From contig NZ_VFOV01000001.1 of NCBI RefSeq assembly GCF_006716315.1, positions 1,752,501 to 1,816,500 of the forward strand: 64,000 nt of DNA. The letters are read 5' to 3'. A program made the position numbers and the translations under genes. This DNA comes from Nocardioides albertanoniae (GTDB taxonomy: Bacteria > Actinomycetota > Actinomycetes > Propionibacteriales > Nocardioidaceae). The notes under the pieces were generated by a model. It had not been told where the DNA came from. It made no database searches and worked only from the letters and a program-made list of their open reading frames with translations. This document shows, one piece after another, positions 44,051-53,129 of this stretch (positions are counted from its first letter, which is position 1; each line of letters starts with the position of its first letter).

Positions 44051-45100
44051 CTAGGTCCGCAACGGCACGGTGGCGAACTCGGGCAGCCCCTCCTCGGGCA
44101 GCACGCCGGCGCGGAACCCCAGCTCCTTCTCCGCCAGCCGCGGCGAGGCGACCACATGGCGCACGTCCCCGATCCGGTAGCGACCGGTGACCACGGGCGT
44201 CACCTCGCGCCCGTCGACACCGCGCGCGACCAGCGAGGCCACCTCGCCGATCGTGACGGGACGACCTGAGGCGACGTTGTAGGCCCCGAGCCCGCCGCGC
44301 GGCCGCTCGGCGGTCGCCTCGAGCGCTGCCAGGTTGGCCCTGGCCACGTCGTCGACATGGACGAAGTCACGCTGCTGGCCCCCGTCCTCGAAGACCTGCG
44401 GTGCCTCGCCCCGCTCGAGCGAGGATCGGAAGATGGCGGCGACACCGGAGTAGGGGGTGTCGGCGGGCATGTGCGGGCCGTAGACGTTGTGGTAGCGCAG
44501 CGCGATCGCCGTCGCGTCGGCCTGACGGGCCCACGCGGAGGCGTAGTGCTCCTGGGCGACCTTGCTCGCGGCGTAGGAGCTGCGGGGGTCGAGCCGTGCC
44601 GCCTCGTCCACCTCGGCCCAGGTCAGGGTCTCGCCGCACAGGTCGCAGTGGTTCTCGAAGTCGCCGCCGTCGAGGGCGGTGCGGGAGCGCGGCGGGGGAG
44701 TGCGGTCGCCGTGGGTCGCGCAGACGTAGCGGCCCTCGCCGTAGACGACCATCGAGGAGGCCAGCACCAGCCGGGTGACGTCGTGGGCACTCATCGCGGC
44801 CAGCAGCGCGGCCGTGCCGAGGTCGTTGTGGGAGGCGTAGAGCGGCAGGTCGGCGACGGTCACGCCGGCCCCGACGACCGCGGCCTGGTGGCAGACCGCG
44901 TCGACGCCCTCCAGCAGGTCGCCCCACGCGTCGGCGTCGCGTACGTCGAGACGACGGGTCCCAGGCGGTGGCTCGGCGGCATCGCCGTGGGCCATCGGGA
45001 GCAGCATGTCGAGGCGTACGACCTCGTGGCCCGCCTCCTCCAAGACCCGGCCGATCGCCGTGCCGATGAAGCCGGCGGAGCCGGTGAGCAGGACCCTCAT
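44051..45100 (-). CDS. NAD-dependent epimerase/dehydratase (extended SDR) with a Cys/His insertion
   Basis: A 349-residue nucleotide-sugar epimerase-like enzyme. The NAD motif is LLTGSAGFIGTAIG (4-17). The catalytic Tyr176 and Lys180 lie in SSYAASK, and QRDFVHVDDVARANL is typical of the family. Between the beta-strand carrying SSMVVYGEG and the active-site Tyr, an insertion has Cys127-x2-His130 and Cys152-x2-Cys155, a possible zinc site. The substrate may be UDP-glucose-like, but it is unassigned. The ATG overlaps the MTA phosphorylase stop as ATGA. Confidence 0.87.
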   Translation of the reverse strand: MRVLLTGSAGFIGTAIGRVLEEAGHEVVRLDMLLPMAHGDAAEPPPGTRRLDVRDADAWGDLLEGVDAVCHQAAVVGAGVTVADLPLYASHNDLGTAALLAAMSAHDVTRLVLASSMVVYGEGRYVCATHGDRTPPPRSRTALDGGDFENHCDLCGETLTWAEVDEAARLDPRSSYAASKVAQEHYASAWARQADATAIALRYHNVYGPHMPADTPYSGVAAIFRSSLERGEAPQVFEDGGQQRDFVHVDDVARANLAALEATAERPRGGLGAYNVASGRPVTIGEVASLVARGVDGREVTPVVTGRYRIGDVRHVVASPRLAEKELGFRAGVLPEEGLPEFATVPLRT

Positions 45101-45906
45101 GGGATGTCGTAAGCGAGGCTCTTGCCCTCGGCCCAGGCCGAGCACGAGCACCCCGCAGGGTGGGGGAGGCCGCCGATCGTGTCGGTGAGCACGGTGCGCA
45201 TCCGCTCCAGGTTGGCGGCGAAGAGCGCGTAGACGTCGTCCTCGTCGACGCCCTCGCCCTCGGCAGCACCCGCGTCCATGTCGGTGACCAGGCACAACGG
45301 GGCGTAGCACATCCGCAGCTCGCGGGCGAGCGCGGCTTCCGGGGCACCGGTCATGCCGACCAGCGTCCAGCCCTGGGCGGCATGGTGGACCGACTCGGCC
45401 CGGGTCGAGAACCGGGGGCCCTCGATGACGATCAGCGTGCCACCGGTCTTCACGGACGGGTCGGAGGCGACGTACGCCTTGGCGACGCGTGCGCAGTAGG
45501 GGTCGGCCAGCGGCACGTGGGTCGCGCCGGACTCCACGAAGCTGGGGATGCGGCGCCAGGTGCGGTCGACCAGCTGGTCGGGCGTGACCAGGTCGCCGGG
45601 GGCGACGGCCTCGGGCCGCAGCCCGCCGACCGCGCTCGGCGAGAGCACCTGGGTGACGCCGAGCGCGCGCAGCGCCCACAGGTTGGCGCGGTAGGGGATG
45701 GCATGCGGCGGATACTCGTGGGAGCGGCCGTGCCGGGGCACGAACGCCACCGACCGGCCGGCAACCGTGCCCACGGTGACCGGCGCCGACGGCGGGCCGT
45801 AGGGCGTCTCGACCACGACCTCCTCGGCGTCGCTCAAGAACTCGTACAACCCGGTCCCGCCGATGACGCCGACCTCGGCACGGCGCGCCGCTCCACTGTT
45901 CACCAT
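45097..45906 (-). CDS. mtnP: S-methyl-5'-thioadenosine phosphorylase (PNP family)
   Basis: A 269-residue purine-nucleoside-phosphorylase-fold enzyme that splits methylthioadenosine to adenine and methylthioribose-1-phosphate. Seen are GVIGGTGLYEFL, the phosphate-binding FVPRHGRSHEYPPHAIPYRAN, VIEGPRFSTRAES and GMTGAPEAALARE. The coupling with an SDR epimerase is unusual for this role. The ATG at 45906 is chosen because CACAGT lies 8 to 13 bases upstream (leaderless); GTG 45915 is an alternative. Inosine or another 6-oxopurine nucleoside substrate cannot be excluded. Confidence 0.87.
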   Translation of the reverse strand: MVNSGAARRAEVGVIGGTGLYEFLSDAEEVVVETPYGPPSAPVTVGTVAGRSVAFVPRHGRSHEYPPHAIPYRANLWALRALGVTQVLSPSAVGGLRPEAVAPGDLVTPDQLVDRTWRRIPSFVESGATHVPLADPYCARVAKAYVASDPSVKTGGTLIVIEGPRFSTRAESVHHAAQGWTLVGMTGAPEAALARELRMCYAPLCLVTDMDAGAAEGEGVDEDDVYALFAANLERMRTVLTDTIGGLPHPAGCSCSAWAEGKSLAYDIP

Positions 45907-46080
45907 GAGGCTCACTGTGCCAGCGCACGACGCCGGGTGACAGCACTCTGCGCATCCGTCACCGATCGGTAATACCTTCGGCCGGTCGCCGCTGCGCCCC
46001 GGGTGTCAACCTTTTGGCTGATACCCGGTTCAACCTTGCACGCGATGATCGGCGCCGCCGATTCCGGTGAAGTTGATGCC

Positions 46081-48165
46081 ATGGAAAGTTCTGGCATTTC
46101 TCCGCGGTTCTCAGACAGGTTGACCTCACGTCGCGGAGCGTGGGTCGCACTCGCTGCGGCCGTGGTCGTGATGGGGGTGCTCTTCGGGGTCTTCGGCGGC
46201 GCGGAGGCTCCGGCGCGCTCCGGGCAGGCGCCGGTCGAGTCGGAGTCGGCGCAGGTCGACACGTTGCTGAAGAAGTTCCCCGACGCGGACCGCCAGTCGG
46301 TGCTGATCGTCGCCACGCCCTCGCGCGGGGGAGAGCTCACGGCGGCCGACGTGGGTGACCTCGAGAAGCTCGGTGCGAGCCTGGCGGTGGGAGCCCAGGA
46401 CACCGCGAAGCAGGCCGCCCAGGCCGACCCCGCCGAGCCGATCCTCAGCGAGGATCGTGAGGCCGCGGTGCTGCCCGTGCCGATCGAGGTGGGTGCCGAC
46501 AACGGCAAGAACGCCGATGCCGTCAAGGCGCTGCGTACGCAGGTCGCGGCCAACGCCCCCGACGGGGTCACGCTGCAGGTGACCGGCGGGCCGGCGTTCG
46601 GCGCCGACGTCGCCTCCGCCTTCGACGGGGCCGACTTCACGCTGCTGCTGGTGACGATCGTGATCGTGGCGCTCCTGCTGATCATCACCTATCGCTCGCC
46701 GGTGCTGTGGCTGGTGCCGCTCGTGGTGGTGGCGCTCGCCGACGGGCTCGCCGGGCGGGTCACCGCTGCGGCAGGCTCCCTGTGGGGCTTCGAGTTCGAC
46801 GCCGGCATCGTCAGCGTGCTCGTCTTCGGCGCGGGCGCCAACTACGCCCTCCTGCTGATCTCCCGCTACCGGGAAGAGCTGCAGGCCAGCGACGACGACC
46901 GGGGGGCACTGAGCCGCGCCTGGCGCAAGACGGTCCCGGCGGTGCTCGCCTCGAACGTGACCGTCGTGCTCGCCCTGCTGACCCTGACCTTCGCCTCGAT
47001 CCCGATGACGCGCGGCCTCGGGGTGCCGGCGGCCATCGGTCTGGCGATCGCGCTGGCCGCGGTGCTGCTGGTGCTGCCGCCGCTCCTGGCCGTGTGCGGC
47101 CGGCGGGTGTTCTGGCCGTTCGTGCCGCGACCGGGCAGCGCCCGTACGCAGGGCCGGATGTGGCGTACGGTCGCCTCGCGGGTCGCGAAGCGCCCGGTGG
47201 CGAGCCTGCTGGCCGGGCTCGCGCTGCTCGCGGTGATGACCACGGGCCTGCTCGGCACCACGGTCGGGCTCGACCAGCTGGAGAAGTTCCGGGTGCAGTC
47301 GGAGTCGGCGGCCGGTCTGGAGACGCTCGCCGCACACTTCCCGCCAGGTGAGGCGCAGCCGATCTATGTCGTCACCGACAGCGCGGCGACCGACCGGGTG
47401 GTCTCGGCGGCCGGCCGGGTCGAGGGCGTCGTGCGAGCCCATCCGGCAGGCACCACCGCCGACGGCTCCTCGACGAAGATCGTGGTCACCAGCGACTACT
47501 CGCCCGGCACCGAGCGCAGCCTCGACCAGATCACGCAGCTGCGCGAGGCCGTGCACCCGAGCGACGACGCCGACGCCCTCGTCGGCGGTGCGGTCGCCAC
47601 GGAGCTCGACGCGCGCGACGGCAACGAGCACGACCTGCTGCTGGTCGCGCCGTTGGTGCTCGCGGTGAGCTTCCTGGTGCTCCTGGTGCTGCTGCGCTCG
47701 CTGGTCGCACCGGTGCTGCTGCTCCTGGTCAACCTCACCAGCGCGATCGCCGCGATCGGCGCGGGCGCGTGGCTGAGCCGTACGCTCTTCGACCAGCACG
47801 CGCTCGACGTGCAGGTGCCGATCCTCGCCTTCCTCTTCCTGGTCGCGCTCGGCATCGACTACACGATCTTCCTCGTGCACCGTGCCCGCGCCGAGGCCAC
47901 CACGATGGGCACGCGGGCAGGCATGGTCGAGGCGGTCACCCACACCGGCAGCGTCATCACCAGCGCGGGCATCGTGCTCGCCGCCGTGTTCGCCGCGCTC
48001 GGGGTGCTTCCGCTCGTCGTGCTCGGGCAGCTCGGCCTGATCGTGGGTGTCGGTGTGCTCGTCGACACGCTGGTTGTGCGTACGGTGATCGTGCCCGCGA
48101 TCTTCAGCCTGGTCGGCGACCGGGTCTGGTGGCCGAGAAGACTGCAGGGAGCCGATGAGAGCTGA
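46081..48165 (+). CDS. MMPL-family RND transporter
   Basis: A 694-residue integral membrane protein built of two repeats, each with one helix, an extracellular domain and a five-helix bundle. FGAGANYALLLISRYREEL (first repeat) and ALGIDYTIFLVHRARAE (second repeat) are the proton-relay helices. MMPL proteins export lipids or drugs in actinobacteria. The ATG at 46081 lies inside a longer ORF that starts at 46003; GGTGAAG is a weak ribosome-binding site. It overlaps the following kinase gene, so expression of transporter and two-component system is linked. A 10-base palindrome ACCGATCGGT (45961) lies upstream. Confidence 0.9.
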   Translation: MESSGISPRFSDRLTSRRGAWVALAAAVVVMGVLFGVFGGAEAPARSGQAPVESESAQVDTLLKKFPDADRQSVLIVATPSRGGELTAADVGDLEKLGASLAVGAQDTAKQAAQADPAEPILSEDREAAVLPVPIEVGADNGKNADAVKALRTQVAANAPDGVTLQVTGGPAFGADVASAFDGADFTLLLVTIVIVALLLIITYRSPVLWLVPLVVVALADGLAGRVTAAAGSLWGFEFDAGIVSVLVFGAGANYALLLISRYREELQASDDDRGALSRAWRKTVPAVLASNVTVVLALLTLTFASIPMTRGLGVPAAIGLAIALAAVLLVLPPLLAVCGRRVFWPFVPRPGSARTQGRMWRTVASRVAKRPVASLLAGLALLAVMTTGLLGTTVGLDQLEKFRVQSESAAGLETLAAHFPPGEAQPIYVVTDSAATDRVVSAAGRVEGVVRAHPAGTTADGSSTKIVVTSDYSPGTERSLDQITQLREAVHPSDDADALVGGAVATELDARDGNEHDLLLVAPLVLAVSFLVLLVLLRSLVAPVLLLLVNLTSAIAAIGAGAWLSRTLFDQHALDVQVPILAFLFLVALGIDYTIFLVHRARAEATTMGTRAGMVEAVTHTGSVITSAGIVLAAVFAALGVLPLVVLGQLGLIVGVGVLVDTLVVRTVIVPAIFSLVGDRVWWPRRLQGADES

Positions 48166-49459
48166 GAAGATGAGCGTCGTGCACATACCGCTGGGGAGCA
48201 CCGGGCCCTCGGGCCCGGCTCCCGCCGCCGCGACGGCGCGGGCGATGGAGATCGGCCAGCACGTGATCGCCGTCGTGCTGACCGCGATCGGGGTCAGCCG
48301 GGCGGTCGGCGACGGCGTCGCCATGCCGCTCGCGATCCTCGCCGGTGTCGCCGTGCTCGGCTGGCACACCGCCGGCGCGATCCTGCCGGCGCGGATGAGA
48401 TCGCGAACGGTCTCGCGCCGGGTGCCGGTGTGGTGGCTGCTCGGGCTCGCGGTGATCTGGATCGCCGCCGTGGCGGTCTCGGCGGAGTTCGTCTGGCTGG
48501 CGTTCCTGCTGTGGCTGCTCGCCGGGCATCTGCTGCCGCTGCGCTGGGGCCTGGTCTTCTCGGCAGCGATCCTCGTGGTCGTGATCGTCGCCCCGATCCT
48601 GCATGCCGGAGAGACCAGCTACGCCGACGTGCTCGGGCCGCTCATCGGAGGCATCTTCGCGTTCGGCATCTCCCGCGGCTACCTGCAGCTGCTCCGCGAT
48701 GCCGCCGAGCGCGAGCGTCTGGTCACCTCGCTGACCCGGGCGCAGCAGGAGATGGCCGAGCTGCAGGACGAGCTCGCGCTCGCGCAGCGTCACTCCGGCG
48801 CGATCGCCGAGCGCACCCGGATCTCGCGAGACATCCACGACACCATCGCGCAGGCGCTCTCCTCGATCCGGCTCCTGGCCCACGCCGGGAGCCGCACCGA
48901 GGAGGCCGAGTCGGCGCGCACGTTCCGGCAGGTCGAGACGCTCGCGGGCGACAGCCTCGCCGACGTACGCCGGATCGTGGCCGCCCTCGCGCCCGCCCAG
49001 CTCGAGGACGACGCCCTCGCGTCGGCCCTGCGGCGCATGCTCGACCGCGCGCAGGAGGAGGTCGGTCTGCAGGTCGACCTGCGCGTCGACGACACGCTTC
49101 CGCTGCTGAGCACCGAGATCGAGGTCGCGCTGCTGCGCACCGCGCAGTCGGCGCTGGCCAACGTACGTCTGCATGCCGGGGCGTCCCGGGTCGTCATCTC
49201 GCTGATCGACGACCAGGACTCGGTGCGGATGGACATCAGCGACGACGGCGCCGGGTTCGACATCGCGGCCTGGGAGCAGGAGGCCGGGGCCGGATCCTCC
49301 AGCTACGGTCTGCGGTTCATGCGTGCGCGCCTGCGCGAGCTCGGCGGCGGCCTCGACATCGAGAGCACGCCCGGCGAAGGCACCGCGGTCTCCGCACACC
49401 TGCCGATCCACACCGACTCGAGCCGGCCACAGACGCCTGCGAAGGAGGAGACACCATGA
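48155..49459 (+). CDS. NarL-type membrane histidine kinase
   Basis: A 434-residue sensor with about six hydrophobic helices (30-170), a short coiled coil (180-215), the HisKA_3 phosphoacceptor His228 in RTRISRDIHDTIAQALSSI, and an HATPase domain ending DDGAGFD, SYGLRFMRARLRELGGGL. The ATG at 48155, preceded by AGGGAG, lies 11 bases inside the MMPL gene; ATG 48170 is an alternative. The partner response regulator overlaps its end. The signal might be membrane stress, but no sensory domain is visible. Confidence 0.9.
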   Translation: MRAEKMSVVHIPLGSTGPSGPAPAAATARAMEIGQHVIAVVLTAIGVSRAVGDGVAMPLAILAGVAVLGWHTAGAILPARMRSRTVSRRVPVWWLLGLAVIWIAAVAVSAEFVWLAFLLWLLAGHLLPLRWGLVFSAAILVVVIVAPILHAGETSYADVLGPLIGGIFAFGISRGYLQLLRDAAERERLVTSLTRAQQEMAELQDELALAQRHSGAIAERTRISRDIHDTIAQALSSIRLLAHAGSRTEEAESARTFRQVETLAGDSLADVRRIVAALAPAQLEDDALASALRRMLDRAQEEVGLQVDLRVDDTLPLLSTEIEVALLRTAQSALANVRLHAGASRVVISLIDDQDSVRMDISDDGAGFDIAAWEQEAGAGSSSYGLRFMRARLRELGGGLDIESTPGEGTAVSAHLPIHTDSSRPQTPAKEETP

Positions 49460-50097
49460 CGACCGTGCTCCTGGTCGACGACCACCCGGTCGTACGCAGC
49501 GGCCTGCGTGCTGTGCTCGACGGTAACGGTTCTGTGCTCGACGACGACGCTGACGCCGTGCAGGTCGTCGGGGAGGCCGCCACCGGCGAGGAGGCGATCA
49601 CCCTGGCCTGTCATCTCCGTCCCGACGTAGTGCTCTGCGACCTGCGCCTCGGCCACGGGATCGACGGCATCCGCACCACCCGGGCGCTGCGCGGGCTCGA
49701 CCCGGCCCCGGCGGTGCTCATCCTGACCACCTTCGACCGTGACGCCGAGATCCTCGGCGCGATCGAGGCGGGCGCCGCCGGCTACCTCCTCAAGGACGTC
49801 GACCCTGCGGTGATCGTCGACGGCATCCGTCGTGCGGCCGCCGGCGACATGGTGCTCGCTCCGGATCTGGCCGCCAGGGTGCTCAAGGGCATGCGCAGCC
49901 CGCTCCCGCGACTCACCGAGCGGGAGGTCGAGGTGCTGCGGCTGCTCGCGCGCGGCTCGACCAACAAGGAGATCGCCCGCGCCCTCTTCGTCACCGAGGC
50001 CACCGTGAAGAGCCACCTCGCCCACATCTTCACCAAGCTCGACGTCGACAGCCGCTCCCGCGCCATCCATGTCGCCCAGGAGACCGGCCTGATCTGA
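49456..50097 (+). CDS. LuxR/NarL-family response regulator (MMPL-linked)
   Basis: A 213-residue regulator with receiver Asp62 (VVLCDLRLGHGID) and a LuxR helix-turn-helix (LTEREVEVLRLLARGSTNKE). The receiver carries an unusual acidic insertion, NGSVLDDDADA, after helix 1. The ATG overlaps the kinase stop as ATGA, with GAAGGAGGAG upstream. It is convergent with another LuxR-type regulator 14 bases away. Confidence 0.92.
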   Translation: MTTVLLVDDHPVVRSGLRAVLDGNGSVLDDDADAVQVVGEAATGEEAITLACHLRPDVVLCDLRLGHGIDGIRTTRALRGLDPAPAVLILTTFDRDAEILGAIEAGAAGYLLKDVDPAVIVDGIRRAAAGDMVLAPDLAARVLKGMRSPLPRLTEREVEVLRLLARGSTNKEIARALFVTEATVKSHLAHIFTKLDVDSRSRAIHVAQETGLI

Positions 50098-50111
50098 GGC
50101 GCTCCGGGAGA

Positions 50112-50771
50112 TCAGCGCTCGATCACGCCTGACTGGTAGGCCCACACGGCGGCCTGCAGACGCGACTTGACGCCCAGCTTGGGCATCATCCGGGCCAGGT
50201 GGGACTTGACGGTGGAGACCTCCAGCACGAGCGCGCGGGCGATCTCCTCGTTGGACATGCCCTCGGCGAGGTGGAGCAGGATGTCGAGCTCACGGGTGGT
50301 GAGGAGCTCGCTGGCGCGCGCCGCGGTGACCGGCTGCGTACGCCGCCGGGTGACGACCTCGCGCAGCACCCGTCGGGTCAGGGAGGTGTCGAGGGTGCCG
50401 TGGCCGGCGGCGACCGAGCGCACCGCGGCGACGATCGCGTCGGGCTCGGCGTCCTTGAGGAGGAAGCCGGAGGCGCCGGCCTCGAGGGCGCCGAAGACGT
50501 AGTCGTCGATGTCGAAGGTGGTCAGGACGAGCACCGGGATCGGGTCGGTCACCTCGGGGCCGCACAGCTCGCGGGTGGCGCTGATGCCGTCACGGCCGGG
50601 CATCCGGATGTCCATGCAGACCAGGTCCGGTCGCAGGGCGAGGGCCTGCTCGACCGCGGCGGCCCCGTCCTCGGCGACAGCGACGACCTCGATGTCGGGC
50701 TCGGTCTGCAGCAGCGTACGCAGCCCGGCACGCACCAGCGGCTGGTCGTCGGCGACCACGACCCGGATCAT
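50112..50771 (-). CDS. LuxR/NarL-family response regulator (second system)
   Basis: A 219-residue regulator with receiver Asp54 (VCMDIRMPGRDGIS), conserved Lys in FLLKDAEPD, and a LuxR helix-turn-helix (LTTRELDILLHLAEGMSNEE). The start overlaps the stop of its kinase gene as ATGA. It may control the divergent CPBP protease gene, by position only. Confidence 0.92.
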   Translation of the reverse strand: MIRVVVADDQPLVRAGLRTLLQTEPDIEVVAVAEDGAAAVEQALALRPDLVCMDIRMPGRDGISATRELCGPEVTDPIPVLVLTTFDIDDYVFGALEAGASGFLLKDAEPDAIVAAVRSVAAGHGTLDTSLTRRVLREVVTRRRTQPVTAARASELLTTRELDILLHLAEGMSNEEIARALVLEVSTVKSHLARMMPKLGVKSRLQAAVWAYQSGVIER

Positions 50772-52048
50772 CCGGCCACCTCCTCGGCCGCGGTCACGGT
50801 CGCCGGCATCCGCAACCGGGTCTGCCAGCCGCCGTCGGCGGTCGGGCCGGCCTCGAGGGTGGAGTCGGTCAGGTCGGCTCGCTCCCGCATGCCCACCAGG
50901 CCCAGCCCACGCCGCGCCGGGGACGGCGCGGCCCCGGAGGCGGGTCCGGTGGCGGGTCCGTTGCGCACCGTCAGCACGATCGAGGCAGGGTCGCTGGCGT
51001 CGAGAACCACCTGGCAGCGGGCACCCGGCGCGTGCCGGGCGGCGTTGGCGAGAGACTCCTGCACGGTGCGGTAGGCGGAGAGCTGGGCGAGCGGTCCGAC
51101 GCCCGTGCGGGCGGCCGCCTCGGAGCCGAGGATCTCCAGGTCGACGTCGAGGCCGGTGCGCCGGGCGCCGGCGACGAGGTCGGGAAGATGGGAGAGGCGC
51201 TCCTGCTCTCCGGCTTCCGCGGGGTCATCGGGGGCGCGTAGGAGCGTGACCAGACCCCGCAGCTCGCGCAGCATCGCCGTGCTCTGGGTGCGCACCTGGC
51301 GCACGGCCTCCTTCGCGCCGGCCGGGTCGGTGTCGATCTGTCGCTCGACCGCCCCGGTCATCACGGCGATGCCGGTCAGGTGGTGGGCGGCGATGTCGTG
51401 GAGCTCGCGGGCCATCGCCGTGCGCTCCTCGGCGATCGCGGCGGCGACCTGCGCGGACTGCTCGCGGTCGACGGCCACGGCGAGGTCGGAGCGCGCCTCC
51501 CGAGCCTCGCGCCGCGCCCGCACCACGACGGCCAGCAGCGCGGGCGCGAGGATCACACCCACGCCCTGGACGAGACCGGCGAGGACCGCGCTGCCGGTCG
51601 GCAGGCCGATGTCGACCTGGCTCAGGAGCCCGCCGAGAGCGACGAGCAGGCCGGCGCCGAGGAGCGCGCCGAGCAGCTGCCACCGCCTGCGTGGGAGGTC
51701 GGCGCCGGTCGCCGCCGACCACACGGCCACCAGCACCGCGGCCGAGGTCAGGCTCGTCGCGTCGCCGGCACCGCCGAGCGCCATCACGACCGAGCCGGCG
51801 GCCACGGCCAGCAGCACGGTCAGCGGCCGAGCGCGTCGGCCCAGGAGCACGACGGCCTGGGCGGTCAGCACGAGCAGCGCGAACCACCAGCCGGCGGCAC
51901 CGAGCCTGGGGATCCCGGCGACCTCGGAGTCGGCGGCATCGAGGCCGGGGGAGACGACCAGCATCGCCACCGCCACCGCCCAGGCCACCAGGGGTGGGAC
52001 CACAGGTGGGAGCAGCCGCAGCGGCATCCGGATCGTCACGTCGCGCAT
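50768..52048 (-). CDS. NarL-type membrane histidine kinase (second system)
   Basis: A 426-residue sensor with about six hydrophobic helices (12-175), coiled coil, phosphoacceptor His217 in TAMARELHDIAAHHLTGIAVM and a C-terminal HATPase (GLGLVGMRERADL). No extracytoplasmic sensor domain is visible. The ATG at 52048 follows GAAAGGA; GTG 52051 is equally possible. It overlaps the response regulator downstream, and is divergent from the CPBP protease gene. Confidence 0.9.
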   Translation of the reverse strand: MRDVTIRMPLRLLPPVVPPLVAWAVAVAMLVVSPGLDAADSEVAGIPRLGAAGWWFALLVLTAQAVVLLGRRARPLTVLLAVAAGSVVMALGGAGDATSLTSAAVLVAVWSAATGADLPRRRWQLLGALLGAGLLVALGGLLSQVDIGLPTGSAVLAGLVQGVGVILAPALLAVVVRARREAREARSDLAVAVDREQSAQVAAAIAEERTAMARELHDIAAHHLTGIAVMTGAVERQIDTDPAGAKEAVRQVRTQSTAMLRELRGLVTLLRAPDDPAEAGEQERLSHLPDLVAGARRTGLDVDLEILGSEAAARTGVGPLAQLSAYRTVQESLANAARHAPGARCQVVLDASDPASIVLTVRNGPATGPASGAAPSPARRGLGLVGMRERADLTDSTLEAGPTADGGWQTRLRMPATVTAAEEVAG

Positions 52049-52196
52049 CACGCCATCATCCTTTCCGCAACCGTGGCCGGTTGCCAGCATCTTTCGATGC
52101 AAGTGCGAGGGTTCGCCCTTTTGCCCGGCGCGGCGGGCGATCGCCGCTTCCTAGGTTGGGGCCAGCCCGGAAGCGCCGGGCCGAAAGGAACAGATC

Positions 52197-53129
52197 ATGA
52201 CCACGACCCCTCCGACCACACTCTCGGTCGTCGAGCCGGAGGCGGGCCTGCGGGCCTTCGTACGCCGCCACGAGCTCTCGACGTTTTTCGTGCTCGCCCT
52301 CGCCGCCAGCTGGCTGGCCTGGACCCCCTACGTGCTCTCCGGGAACGGGCTGGGCGTCTGGGGGTTCACCTTCCCCGGCGGCGTCATCGGTGGTCAGGTG
52401 CTCGGGATGCTGCCCGGCGCCTACCTCGGCCCGATCGGCAGCGCCGTGCTCGTCACCGCTCTCGCCAGTGGACGCGCGGGCCTGCGCGACTGGGGCAGGC
52501 GGCTGGTTCGCTGGCGGGCGAGCTGGCGCTGGTACGCCGGGATCCTGATCGGCGCACCGGCCGCGATGATCCTCGCGACCCAGCTCACCGGCGGCCAGAT
52601 GTCGCAGCCGTCGCAGACGTGGCTGCTCGTGCTGGCGGCGTACGTGCCGGGCCTGATCCTGCAGATGATCACCACCGGTCTCGCCGAGGAGCCGGGCTGG
52701 CGCGACTTCGCCCTCCCTCGCCTGCAGCGCAAGGTCGGTCCGCTCGGGTCGGCGTTCGTGCTCGGGCCGATCTGGGCGCTGTGGCACATGCCGCTCTTCC
52801 TGACCGAGTGGGGCGGCTGGCCGGACGCGCCCTGGTATCGCCCGCTCGTCTTCGCCGGGTTCTGCCTCACCTTCGGTGTGATCATGACCTGGGTCTTCAA
52901 CCGCACCGGCCAGAGTCTGCTGCTGGCGATGCTGTTGCACACCAGCGTCAACAACTACGCCTCGGTGGCCTCGGGCGAGCTCTTCCCCGGGGTCGGCCAC
53001 GACCACTTCCAGGCCGCGCTGCTGGTCGCGGCCACGCTCGGCGCGCTGGTCACCATCGTGGCTACACGGGGGCGGCTTGGCTATCGGCGACCGGCTCCGG
53101 AGTCGCCGCGGAGTCCTCTTCCACGCTGA
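52197..53129 (+). CDS. CPBP intramembrane metalloprotease
   Basis: A 310-residue multi-helix membrane protein of the CAAX protease/bacteriocin-processing family. The three motifs are EE164-165 with Arg169 (AEEPGWRDF), F/W-x3-H (IWALWHMPL, His197) and HxxxN (LLHTSVNN, His248). These membrane proteases can process peptides or confer self-immunity; the target is unknown. AAAGGA precedes the ATG. The divergent two-component system may regulate it. The C-terminal ~22 codons overlap the converging MFS gene. Confidence 0.9.
   Translation: MTTTPPTTLSVVEPEAGLRAFVRRHELSTFFVLALAASWLAWTPYVLSGNGLGVWGFTFPGGVIGGQVLGMLPGAYLGPIGSAVLVTALASGRAGLRDWGRRLVRWRASWRWYAGILIGAPAAMILATQLTGGQMSQPSQTWLLVLAAYVPGLILQMITTGLAEEPGWRDFALPRLQRKVGPLGSAFVLGPIWALWHMPLFLTEWGGWPDAPWYRPLVFAGFCLTFGVIMTWVFNRTGQSLLLAMLLHTSVNNYASVASGELFPGVGHDHFQAALLVAATLGALVTIVATRGRLGYRRPAPESPRSPLPR

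Noticed and set aside
44051..45955. One 634-codon fused protein
   Set aside because: The single frame joins the epimerase to a shadow of mtnP; the two genes use different frames and overlap as ATGA.
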